NCBI GenBank assembly: GCA_963702305.1
Contig: CAVPBX010000006.1
Coordinates: 310,001-374,000 of the forward strand
DNA length: 64,000 bases
From: PALSA-693 sp963702305
Lineage (GTDB): Bacteria; Actinomycetota; Acidimicrobiia; Acidimicrobiales; Palsa-688
Direction of reading: 5' to 3'
In this document: positions 16,829 to 25,969 of the stretch, piece after piece
Layout: each line of letters opens with the position of its first letter
Position numbering within the stretch: the first letter of the stretch is position 1
Translations under genes and position numbers: made by a program
Notes under the pieces: generated by a model
Databases searched by the model: none
The model's input: the letters and a program-made list of their open reading frames with translations, nothing else
What the model was told of the DNA's origin: nothing

Positions 16829-17331
16829 TGCCTGACAACGACAGACGACCTGGTAACCCCGAGCCCGAGAATGTGGTCATCGTCGGCCCGCCCGAGGGGC
16901 CCGATGGCGGCGCCGGCGCCGAGTTCGAACGCGAAGCGGTGGAGCAGCCCGCCAAGGTGATGCGCATCGGCTCCATGATCAAGCAGCTGCTGGAGGAGGT
17001 GCGCCAGGCCCCCCTCGACGAAGCCAGCCGGTCCCGCCTCCGCGAGATCTACGACACTTCGGTCCGGGAGCTGGCCGACGGCCTGTCACCTGACCTGCGG
17101 GACGAGCTGGCCCGCATGGCGTCCCCGTTTCGCCCGGACGAGGTGCCGAGCGAAGGAGAGCTGCGGGTGGCCCAGGCCCAGCTGGTGGGCTGGTTGGAAG
17201 GGCTGTTCCACGGCATCCAGGCCACCTTGTTCGCCCAGCAGATGGCCGCCCGGGCCCAGCTGGAGCACATGCGCCAGCGCAGCCTGCCGGCCGCCACCGA
17301 CGAACGCCCCGTGCCCGGCACCTACCTCTAA
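16828..17331 (+). CDS. bpa: Bacterial proteasome activator (Bpa/PafE)
   Basis: 167 residues. Helical DUF2587 protein with the family blocks KVMRIGSMIKQLLEEVRQAP, LREIYDTSVRELADGLSPDL and VGWLEGLFHGIQATLFAQQM. It ends in GTYL, the position of the GQYL motif with which mycobacterial PafE docks into the 20S proteasome and opens its gate ATP-independently. It implies a proteasome elsewhere in the genome. Start ATG 16828 overlaps the upstream stop (TGATG) with a G-rich stretch before it. Confidence 0.92.
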   Translation: MPDNDRRPGNPEPENVVIVGPPEGPDGGAGAEFEREAVEQPAKVMRIGSMIKQLLEEVRQAPLDEASRSRLREIYDTSVRELADGLSPDLRDELARMASPFRPDEVPSEGELRVAQAQLVGWLEGLFHGIQATLFAQQMAARAQLEHMRQRSLPAATDERPVPGTYL

Positions 17332-17538
17332 AGCACCCAACCCGCACTGGGACGACCAGGGCGCAACGAGGGCCGGGTCCGGAGACAAGTCGCAACGGAG
17401 CGGCCCCTCGATCGAGCCGCTCGATGTTCGCGTCGGCGCGCTAGCCTCAGAGGTGAAAATCACACGTCTGTAGTTCTCCACAGAGTCGTCCACAGACCCT
17501 GTGGAAACGCCGAGCCAGCGAAGGAGGGGAACCCGTCC
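17332..17538. promoter_or_regulatory. dnaE upstream region with DnaA-box-like cluster and hairpin
   Basis: No gene is seen in this 207-bp gap. TTCTCCACA (17474-17482) differs from the DnaA box TTATCCACA at one base. GTTTCCACA on the minus strand (17500-17508) and TCGTCCACA (17487-17495) are weaker matches. The latter two also form a hairpin, TCCACAG-ACC-CTGTGGA (17489-17505). AAGGAGGGG at 17521-17529 is the dnaE ribosome binding site. Confidence 0.45.
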
Positions 17539-20500
17539 GTGGGGGCATCGTTTACCCACCTGCACCAGCACACCGAGTTCTCGATGCTCGACGGGGCCGC
17601 CCGGATTCCCGACGTCATCGCCCGGGCCGCGGCGGACGGCCAGCCCGCGATCGGGATCACCGACCACGGCAACATGTACGGCGTCCTCGAGTTCTACAAG
17701 GCCGCCCGGGAAGCCGGGATCAAGCCGATCATCGGCATCGAGGCCTACCAGGCGGCCGAGTCCCGCTTCGAGCGGCCGGTGCGGCGGGGCCGGATCGACG
17801 ACGGCGGCGGCGACGCCGACGCCGGCGAGAAGCTCTACTACCACCTGACCCTGCTGGCCGAGAACGGCCCCGGGTACAAGAACCTGCTCAAGCTGTCGTC
17901 GGAGGCCTACCTCGAGGGCTACTTCTACAAGCCCAGGTGCGACTGGGAGCTGCTGCAGCGCCACCACGAGGGCGTGATCGCCACCACCGGCTGCCTGGGC
18001 GGGGTGGTGCTCCAGGCGCTGCTCCGGGGCGACACCGAACGCGCCACCGCCCTGGCCGGCGCGGCTCCAGGACATCTTCGGGCGGGATTCGCTGTTCGTC
18101 GAGCTGCAGGACCACGGCCTCGACGAGCAGCGCCGGACCAACCCGGAGCTCATCCGCTTGGCCCAGCGCATCGGGGCCCCCCTGCTGGCCACCAACGACA
18201 GCCACTACGTGTCCCGCCACGACGCCGAGGCCCACGACGCCCTGCTGTGCGTGCAGACCGGCTCGGTCAAGGACGACCCGAAGCGGTTCAAGTTCCACGG
18301 CGACGAGCACTACCTCAAGACCGCCGCCGAGATGCGGTACCTGTTCCGGGACTATCCCGAAGCTTGCGACAACACCCTCTGGGTCGCGGAACGGGCGGAC
18401 GTCGAGATCGAGTTCGGCAAGCCGAAGCTCCCGTCTTTTCCCCGGCCTGACGGCTTCGCCGACGCCGACGCCTACCTGCGCCACCTGACCTACGAGGGCG
18501 CGACGGCAGCGCTACGGCGATCCCCTGCCCGCGCGAGGTCAGGCGAGCGGCTCGAATACGAGCTCGGCGTCATCTCCGACATGGGGTTCTCCGACTACTT
18601 CCTGGTGGTCTGGGACCTGATCCGCCACGCCCGCGACCAGGGGATCCGGGTCGGGCCCGGGCGGGGGAGCGCGGCGGGCTGCTGCGTCGCCTACTGCCTG
18701 CGGATCGTCGACCTCGACCCCATCCGCTACCGACTGCTGTTCGAGCGGTTCCTCAACCCGGGCCGCAAGCAGATGCCCGACATCGACATGGACTTCGACG
18801 AGCGCTACCGATCGGAGATGATCCGCTACGCCGCGGAGCGGTACGGCTGGGACCGGGTGGCCCAGATCGTCACCTTCTCGACCATCAAGGCCCGGGCGGC
18901 GGTGCGGGACGCGGCCCGGGTGCTCGGCTACCCCTACAGCGTCGGCGACCGCATCGCCAAGGCCATGCCGCCGCTGGTGATGGGCCGCGACACCCCCCTG
19001 TGGGCCTGCCTCGACCAGGACCCGAAGTACGTCGACGGGTACCACGCCGCCCTCGAGCTGCGCCAGATGTGCGCCACCGATCCCGAGGTGGCCAAGGTCG
19101 TCGACGTGGCCCGCGGCCTCGAAGGGCTGCGCCGCCAGGACGGCATCCACGCCGCCGCAGTGGTCATCTCCGGGAGCCGCTCACCGAATACCTGCCCATC
19201 CAGCGCAAACCGGAGCCCGGCGGCCGCCCCGAGGACGCCCCCATCGTCACCCAGTACGAGATGCACGGGGTCGAGGAGCTGGGGCTGCTCAAGATGGACT
19301 TCCTGGGGCTGCGCAACCTGTCGGTCATCGAGCGGGCCCTGGATCTGATCGAGGCCGCCACCGGGACGCGGCCCGACATCGACCGGGTGCCGCTCGACGA
19401 CCCACTGGTGTTCGAGATGCTGCGGCGGGGCGACACCATCGGGATCTTCCAGCTCGAAGGCGGCCCCATGCGCAACCTGGTGCGCTCGCTGGCGCCCACC
19501 GAATTCGAGGACGTGGCCGCCCTCAACGCCCTGTACCGGCCGGGGCCCATGGCGGCCAACATGCACAACGACTACGCCGACCGCAAGAACGGCCGCAAGC
19601 CGGTCACGTACCACCACCCGGACATGGAAGAGGTGCTGGGCGACACCTACGGGCTCTGTGTCTACCAGGAGCAAATGATGCTGCTGGCCCAGAAGTTCGC
19701 CGGGTACTCGTTGGCCGACGCGGACAACCTCCGCAAGGCGGCCGGCAAGAAGGTCCGGGAGATCATGGCCCAGGAGCGGGAGAAGTTCGAAGCGGGGTGC
19801 GAGGCCACCGGGTACGGGCGGGGCATCGGCAAGATGCTGTTCGACATCATCGAACCGTTCGCGGACTACGGGTTCAACCGGAGCCACGCCTTCGGGTACG
19901 GCTACGTCGGCTACCAGACCGCCTGGCTCAAGGCCCACTACCCGGCCGAGTACCTGGCGGCCTTGCTGACCAGCGTCAAGGACGACAAGGACAAGACGGC
20001 GGTCTACCTCGACCGAGTGCCGGGCCCGGGGCATCGAGGTGCTGGTCCCTGACGTCAACGTGTCGAGCTCGGAGTTCACCGCGGTGGCGGCGCCCGGCGC
20101 CGCGGCCGGTGAGCCGAGGACGGTGATCCCCTTCGGGTTGTCAGCCATCCGCAACGTCGGCGAAGGTCTGGTCGAGCGGATCATCCTCGAGCGCGAGCGG
20201 GGCGGTCCGTTCTCCGACTTCTACGACTTCTGCGCCCGGGTCGACCCCATGGTGCTCAACAAGCGCACCGTCGAGTCGCTTATCAAGGCCGGGGCGTTCG
20301 ACAGCTCTGGGCCACCCCCGCCAGGGGCTGTGCCTGGTCTTCGAGCAGATCGTCGACCGCACGCTCGCCCGCCGCCGAGAGGCCGACCAGGGGGTCATGA
20401 GCCTGTTCGGGGACCTCGGCGGCGCCGGCGACGCCCTCTTCGACGACGCCCGGGTGCCCATCCCCGAGCAGGAGTTCGACAAGACGGTGCGGCTGGCGTT

Positions 20501-21110
20501 CGAGAAGGAGATGCTGGGTCTGTACCTGAGCGACCACCCCCTCAAGGGGGTCGAGGCGGCGCTGGCCCGCCACGTCGACACCACCATCGCCGAACTCCGC
20601 GAGGGGGCCAAGGATGGTGAGATCCGCTGGGTCGGGGGCGTGGTCACGGGCGTGGTCCGGAAGTACACCAAACGCGGTGAACTGATGGCCACCTTCATCC
20701 TGGAGGATCTGGTGTCCTCCATCGAGGTGTGGGTGTTCCCCCGGACCATGACCGAGGTCGCCCACCTCCTCGCCGACGACGCCGTCGTGTGCGTCAAGGG
20801 CCGCCTCGACCTCCGGGAGGAGCAGGCCAAGCTGGTCTGCATGGAGATCAAGCGGCCCCAGCTCAACACCTTCGACGAGCCGCTGCACGTGGCCCTGCCG
20901 GTCCACGCCCTCACCGATGAGCGGGTGGAGTCGCTGAAGCGCCTCTTGAGCGAGCACCCGGGCCCGTCGCCGGTGCTGCTGCACGTGGGCGCCAAGTGCA
21001 TCCGGCTGGCCTCGCAGTGGAGCGTCGACACCAGCCGGGGCCTGCTGGCCGAGCTGCGGGTCCTGCTCGGCCCGTCCGCGCTGTGGAGAACCGGCGGGGA
21101 AACGACGTAG
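17539..21110 (+). CDS. dnaE: DNA polymerase III alpha subunit, interrupted by apparent sequencing indels
   Basis: About 1,188 residues when the frame is repaired. PHP domain first (HLHQHTEFSMLDGAAR), then the polymerase palm with catalytic aspartates in MPDIDMDFDE, fingers, helix-hairpin-helix and a C-terminal OB fold (EIRWVGGVVTGVV). The replicative catalytic subunit, DnaE1 type. Start GTG 17539 follows AAGGAGGGG. The frame breaks at about 18061 (+G), 18509-18545 (three insertions, frame restored), 19173 (-C), 20014 (+C) and 20306 (+T). On each side the protein continues with full conservation. Because the gene is essential, sequence error is far more likely than a pseudogene. Confidence 0.93.
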
Positions 21111-21259
21111 CGCGCCCGCCGGCACCTCCCTCTCCCGGGAGCGTCGGCCGGCATCCCAGCGGGGCCACATACGCCTCGGCACCGCTCCGCGGAGGTTGCG
21201 TGCGACCGGGCGCTAAACTAGCTGCTCAGACAAGATGTGGTGAGGAGAGTTCACGCGGC

Positions 21260-21932
21260 ATGACGTTCGCTGTCGAAACGAAAGACTGCACCGCCCTAGC
21301 CGATGCCGAGTTGGCCGACATGGCCGACATCGTCACGGACGGGCCAGCCGGGTTCGACATCGGCTTGCTGTCCAAGCAGGCCGAGGAGTGGGTCCTGATC
21401 ACCCAGGTCCGCGACGCCGGGAAGCTGGCTCGGCTTCTCGTTCTGCACCCTGGAGCGCATCGGCGGCACCCCCTGTCTGCTGTGGGGTCTGGCGTCGGTC
21501 AAGCGCAACGGCAAGCGTGATCAGGTCCTCAAGGCCATCCTGGGCGCCCAGTTCCGGCGGGCCGTGCTGGCGTTCCCGGACGAGGACGTGCTGATCGGGA
21601 CCCGGTTCATCGAGGCCGGGGCGTTCCAGGCCTTCAAGGGCCTGGAGGACATCTGCCCCCGACCCGGGCACAAGCCGAGCGGCGAGGAGCGGGCATGGAG
21701 CCGGCGCTTGGCCAAGCGCTTCGGAGCCGAGGGCCGCATCGACGACCGCACCTTCATCGTCACGGGCGACGGCAACGCCACCGGGTGTTTCGACTTCTCG
21801 GCGGCCAAGCCCGAGAGCCTGCCTGCCGACGTGGCCGCCTTCTTCGAGTCGCTGGACCCCGAGCGCCGCGACGTGCTGATCGCCTTCGGTTGGGCGATGG
21901 CCGAGGATCTGGCCGGCAAGTACGCCCCCTAG
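21260..21932 (+). CDS. Conserved protein of unknown function (one apparent frameshift)
   Basis: About 223 residues after repair. ATG 21260 has GAGGAGAG upstream, and TAAACT at 21214-21219 is a candidate -10. The frame changes by +1 near 21434; downstream the sequence reads GFSFCTLERIGGTPCLLWGL, LAFPDEDVLIGTRFIEAGAF and GEERAWSRRLAKRFG. These blocks look like a conserved actinobacterial family, but I do not recognise a function, catalytic motif, signal peptide or membrane segment. It follows dnaE by 149 bp, probably with its own promoter. Confidence 0.75.
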
Positions 21933-22045
21933 ACCTCGCTCCGGCGGCGCGGCAGGGGCCGGCGGCCAGCGGAGAGGACCGCCCATCGACGGGCCAGGCC
22001 CTGCTTCGTGTGTGCGTGAGGCGGGCTCTGCCCGCCTAGGGGCTG

Positions 22046-22720
22046 CTAGGGGCGGGGAAGGACCGCTTCGACCACCTTGTGGCAGCGGCCGTCGATGGGC
22101 GGGGTGAGGGCGACCAAGAGGCGGTCGTCCTTGCCGGCGGCCATCCGGGTCCGCCCGGAGCGGTCCATGACGGCTGCCACGATGCCGGTCCAGGCAGGGC
22201 AGCTCGCGCTCGTGCCCGAGCCAGCCGAAACGGCAGGCCAGGTAGGGACCGTCGCCGCCACAGGCTGATGGGACCCTCCGGCTCGACCAACGCGATGGAG
22301 GGATGGTCCGGTCGGCGCTCCCAGAACGGGACCGCAGACGACGTGACCCCCAGCAACGGCTGGCCCCGGGGATGCAGCGAGGCGGCGGAGCAGCCGCTCC
22401 ACCCGCCGGCCACTGACCCGGCGCAGCGGCTCGGGTGGGCCGACCAGCACCAGGGCCTCGGGCTCGTGGGGGTCGGGCACGCCGTCAGCGTTCTCGTCGA
22501 GGGTCACCGACACCACGTCGTAGGGGCGCATGCGGTGGGCCGACGGCTCCGGTGACCAGGCCCGGACCAGGGCACCCGACGCCAGGTCGACGCCGGCGCA
22601 GTGGCTGTCGTCGGCGGAGAGGACGAGCAACTCCAGGGTCGCCCCGGCATCGACCGCGACACGCGGGAAGTCCTTGACGACGGGGTAGAAGTCGGGCGCG
22701 GTACTAGTGGACACAGACAT
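22046..22720 (-). CDS. Hypothetical protein with several apparent frameshifts
   Basis: A reading frame of about 224 codons starting MSVSTSTAPDFYPVVKDFPR. The middle (about 22180-22380) reads sensibly only in other frames (LLGVTSSAVPFWERRPDHPS, then DGPYLACRFGWLGHERELP). The end returns to the first frame (DDRLLVALTPPIDGRCHKVV). At least three indels are needed. No known family, signal peptide or TM helix is recognised. The segment LDENADGVPDPHEPEALVLV has an Asp-rich, calcium-loop-like look. Confidence 0.6.
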   Translation of the reverse strand: MSVSTSTAPDFYPVVKDFPRVAVDAGATLELLVLSADDSHCAGVDLASGALVRAWSPEPSAHRMRPYDVVSVTLDENADGVPDPHEPEALVLVGPPEPLRRVSGRRVERLLRRLAASPGPAVAGGHVVCGPVLGAPTGPSLHRVGRAGGSHQPVAATVPTWPAVSAGSGTSASCPAWTGIVAAVMDRSGRTRMAAGKDDRLLVALTPPIDGRCHKVVEAVLPRP

Positions 22721-22782
22721 TCATAGTGGTCAATCACGGACCCCCAAGCGGTGGATACCCACCCGCCGGGCATGGTAGTGGC

Positions 22783-24801
22783 TCAGCTGGCGAGCTGTGA
22801 CGCGAGGGTGGCGGCATCGCCCACCGGAGCTTGGCAGGCGTAATCGCGGCACACGAAGGCCAGATCGGCCTGAGCCGGGCCGGTGCGGCCGTCCCAGAGC
22901 GGTGAGTCGACCGGTTCGCCCCAGGCGAGCACCGACGCCGGGAAGGTAGCGGCGCCGGACCACCTCGACCAGATCAGGCCGGTCGCCCGTCACCACGATC
23001 TCGGTGAGCCCGGTGCGGGCCAGATCGGCGGCCGCCACCAGGCCGGTGAAGGCCACCGGCGCCGCGCCCAGGGCCGGGCTCATGGCGTCGATCACCGCCT
23101 CGCGCCTGGGTCTGGTAGCGGGTCTCACCGGTCAGGGCGGCGAGGCGAAGCAGGGCGGTGGCGGCGACCGAGTTGGCTGACGGCACGGCGCCGTCCTGGC
23201 TGTCGATCGGGCGGGCGATGAGGGCTTCGGCGTCGTGGCCCGTCATGTGGAAGGCGCCGGAGGCCTCGTCCCACGAAGAGGTCGAGCAGGGCGTCGGCGG
23301 CGGCGCGCGGCCTCGTCGATCCAACGCGCCCGCCCGGTGGCCTCGGCCAGCCGGGTGAAGGCCTCGACCAGCCAGGCGTGGTCGGCGGCGTAGGCCAGGT
23401 GGCGGGCCCCGCCCGGCAGTCCGGCTGCCGCGTGGCCGCTGCCAGCTGCGCAGCCACCGCCCGTCGCGGCCGGCGCAGGTTGGTCGAGCAGGAAGTCCGC
23501 CGAGCTCCTCGGCCGCGGTCACCCAGTCTGGCTCGGCCCAGGGCGGCGCCCGCTTCGGCCAGGGCCGCCACCGCCATGGCGTTCCACTCGGTGAGCACCT
23601 TGTCGTCGAGGCCGGGGCGGACCCGTCGGTCCCGCCGGGCGAGCAGCGCCTGCCCGGCGCCGCCTCCACTTCGGCCGGCCGGAGCAGCTCGGCTCCGCAG
23701 CGGGCGGCGCAGGATGTTGTGGCCCTCCCAGTTGCCAGCGGCGGTGACGCCGTACCAGTCGGCCGCGGCCGGGCCGCCGACCTCGAGCACCTCGTCTCGT
23801 CCCAGACGTAGAAGCGGCCTTCTTCGCCTTCGCTGTCGGCGTCCTCGGCCGACGCCAGCCCGCCTCCGGCCAGGCGCACGGCGGTGCGCAGCAGGTAGTC
23901 GAAGGTCTCCGTCGACGACCTGGCGGTAGCGCGCCTGCCCGGTCAGCTGCCAGGCGTGCAGGTACACCCGGGCGAGCAGGGCGTTGTCGTAGAGCATCTT
24001 CTCGAAGTGCGGGACCAGCCACTGCCGGTCGGTCGAGTAGCGGGCGAACCCGCCGCCGAGGTGGTCGTAGATCCCGCCGGTGGCCATGGCGTCCAGGGTG
24101 GTGGTGAGCGCCGCCGTCACGTCGGCGCGTCCCGGTGCGGTCGGCGGCCAGGACGAGCAGCTCCAGCATGGTCGGCTGGGGAAACTTCGGGGCCCGCCCG
24201 AACCCGCCCCACTCGGGGTCGTGACGGGCCAGCAGGGCGTCGGCCGCCGTCGCCAGCAGGTCCGGAGCGACGCGCCCGTCGCCGGCGGCGGCCGCCGGCC
24301 ACCCGGCACCGGGCAGGGCGGTGCCGGCCCGGACGGCGTCGGCCAGTTGGGCCGCGGCGTCGTCGAGGTCGACGCGGCGGTCCCGCCAGGCGTGGCTGAC
24401 CTGGCCCAGCAGCTCCACGAACGCGGTCCCGGGGAAAGTAGGTGCCGCCGAGGAACGGCCGGCCGTCCGGCAGCAGGAACACCGTCATCGGCCAGCCCCC
24501 GCACGCCGGTGACGGCCTGGACGGCCTCCATGTAGATGCTGTCGACGTCCGGGCGCTCCTCGCGGTCGACCTTGATGCAGACGAAGTCGGCGTTCATCAC
24601 CGCCGCGGTGGCGTCGTCCTCAAAGGACTCGTGCGCCATGACGTGGCACCAGTGGCAGGCCGAATAGCCGACGGACAGCAGGACCGGGACATCCCGCAGC
24701 TTGGCCGCGGCGAAGGCATCCGGCCCCCATGGGTACCAGTCGACCGGGTTGTCGGCGTGCTGGCGCAGATACGGGCTGGACTCTTCCGCCAGGCGGTTCA
24801 T
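22783..24801 (-). CDS. Thioredoxin-domain protein of the SPATA20/YyaL (DUF255) family, heavily frameshifted
   Basis: About 670 residues after repair, the family's usual size. The N-terminal thioredoxin-like domain has SPYLRQHADNPVDWYPWG and the CxxC of SACHWCHVMAHESF, followed by VDREERPDVDSIYM. The rest is an alpha/alpha barrel seen in pieces in all three minus frames (GGIYDHLGGGFARYSTDRQW, PHFEKMLYDNALLARVYL, VLTEWNAMAVAALAEAG). At least eight indels are needed. ATG 24801 is 7 nt from TAGCCT (24809-24814), so leaderless. The family's function is poorly known; a role in thiol or sugar metabolism is only proposed. Confidence 0.85.
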
Positions 24802-24808
24802 GCCGGTC

Positions 24809-24814
24809 AGGCTA
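24809..24814 (-). promoter_or_regulatory. Putative -10 of the DUF255 gene
   Basis: TAGCCT on the minus strand, exactly 7 nt from the ATG at 24801; the same hexamer and spacing occur before the MaoC gene (35147-35152). Confidence 0.5.
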
Positions 24815-24920
24815 CGGCGGTACGCCCCCTTCCGCCCGCCCGGGGGCGCCGGGCCGGCGGGCAGGCGCCCGGCGCCGCACGCGGTCGGGTATCCATCAGG
24901 TGGTGGCGTTTTGCATCAAG

Positions 24921-24957
24921 GGTGCACTTATGTCTATGAGATGCACATAAGTGCACC
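24921..24957. repeat. Perfect 13-bp inverted repeat in an AT-richer island
   Basis: GGTGCACTTATGT (24921-24933) and ACATAAGTGCACC (24945-24957) are exact reverse complements separated by 11 nt. GAGATGCACAT occurs twice, 21 bp apart (24938-24948 and 24959-24969). It lies between the hydrolase gene stop (25129) and the DUF255 gene start (24801), both on the minus strand. It could be an operator for the latter or a hairpin of the upstream transcript; there is no U-tract. Confidence 0.8.
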
Positions 24958-24986
24958 AGAGATGCACATCGCACCAGGTGGGGCGT

Positions 24987-25090
24987 GTGGGCCGTGGGCC
25001 GTGGGCCGTGGGCCGTGGGCCGTGGGCCGTGGGCCGTGGGCCGTGGGCCGTGGGCCGTGGGCCGTGGGCCGTGGGCCGTGGGCCGTGGGC
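24987..25090. repeat. Heptanucleotide tandem repeat (GTGGGCC)n
   Basis: 104 bp of nearly 15 uninterrupted copies of GTGGGCC. The plus strand has GGG every 7 nt, which meets the usual G-quadruplex pattern. The unit length is not a multiple of 3, and no conserved gene crosses it. Long perfect heptamer arrays are prone to copy-number change, so length may vary between strains or be an assembly artefact. Confidence 0.95.
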
Positions 25091-25128
25091 TGCCGCCGGC
25101 CCTGGCGCCGGGCCGCCGGCCCTCCCGC

Positions 25129-25965
25129 CTAGGCCGGTACGCCGGCCAGGTGGTCCAGCAACAACGGCCCCACCTCGCCGGCGGACCCCGACGGCAACCA
25201 GTGGGTGGCGCCCGCCAGCGGCACAAAACGGTACCGACCGTCGACGTAGCGCCCGCACCGCTCGGCCGCCACCCGGGTGACGAACTGGTCCTGGTCGCCC
25301 CACACGTAGAGGGTCGGGACCGTGACGTGTCCCAGCCGGGTCCGTGCCGACAGCGGGATCGCCCGGTACCAGTTGAGCGGCCCGGTCATGGCGCCGGGGG
25401 TGACCGCCCGGACCGCATACCGGCGGGCGGAGGCCTCGTCGAGGCCTGACCGCTGCAGTTGGGCCACGAAACGGGCCTCGCCGGCCCGGCGCAACGCCCA
25501 CTCGGGCCCGCCGGGGATCTGGAAGAACGCCATGTACCAGGAGTGGGCGAGCTGGCTGCTGCGGAGCATGGCCCCGAGGAAGGCCTGGGTGTGGGGCACC
25601 GACAGAGCGGTCAAGCTGCGCACCCGCTCAGGGTGGCGGCCGGCCAGAAACCAGGCCACCACCGCCCCCCAGTCGTGGCCCACCACGTCGAAGCGGTCGG
25701 CGCCGGCCACGGCCGCCAGGGCCAGCACGTCGCCCGCGAGCCGGTCGACGGTGTACGCCCGGCGCCCGGCCGGCCGGGCGGCGGGGGAGTAGCCCCGCTG
25801 GTCGGGGGCCAGCACCCGGTAGCCCGCTTCGACCAGGGGCGCCGTCAGGTCGGTCCAGCAGTGCCGGTCCTCGGGGAACCCGTGGAGGAGCACCACGACC
25901 CGGCCGTCCGCCGGCCCGGTGTCCGACACGTCGAACAGCAGCCCGTTATGGGTGTACTGCTCCAT
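25129..25965 (-). CDS. Alpha/beta hydrolase, epoxide hydrolase-like
   Basis: 278 residues. Oxyanion motif HGFPE near 29, nucleophile elbow GHDWGA near 96 (Asp nucleophile, as in epoxide hydrolases and haloalkane dehalogenases rather than Ser esterases), a late Asp in WGDQDQF and His in ATHWLPSG. The cap domain contains the expected aromatic stretch. It starts 4 nt after the alcohol dehydrogenase stop, in the same direction, so they may be co-transcribed. The substrate is unknown. Confidence 0.88.
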   Translation of the reverse strand: MEQYTHNGLLFDVSDTGPADGRVVVLLHGFPEDRHCWTDLTAPLVEAGYRVLAPDQRGYSPAARPAGRRAYTVDRLAGDVLALAAVAGADRFDVVGHDWGAVVAWFLAGRHPERVRSLTALSVPHTQAFLGAMLRSSQLAHSWYMAFFQIPGGPEWALRRAGEARFVAQLQRSGLDEASARRYAVRAVTPGAMTGPLNWYRAIPLSARTRLGHVTVPTLYVWGDQDQFVTRVAAERCGRYVDGRYRFVPLAGATHWLPSGSAGEVGPLLLDHLAGVPA

Positions 25966-25969
25966 CCGA

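Noticed and set aside
17399..17421. Rho-independent terminator after bpa (AGCGGC...GCCGCT)
   Set aside because: The stem is only 6 bp and no T-tract follows; most gaps in this window lack convincing terminators.
17539..21110. dnaE as a pseudogene or split into several genes
   Set aside because: Every break is a single-base indel within conserved protein sequence and the whole length is preserved; an essential gene in this state indicates sequence error.
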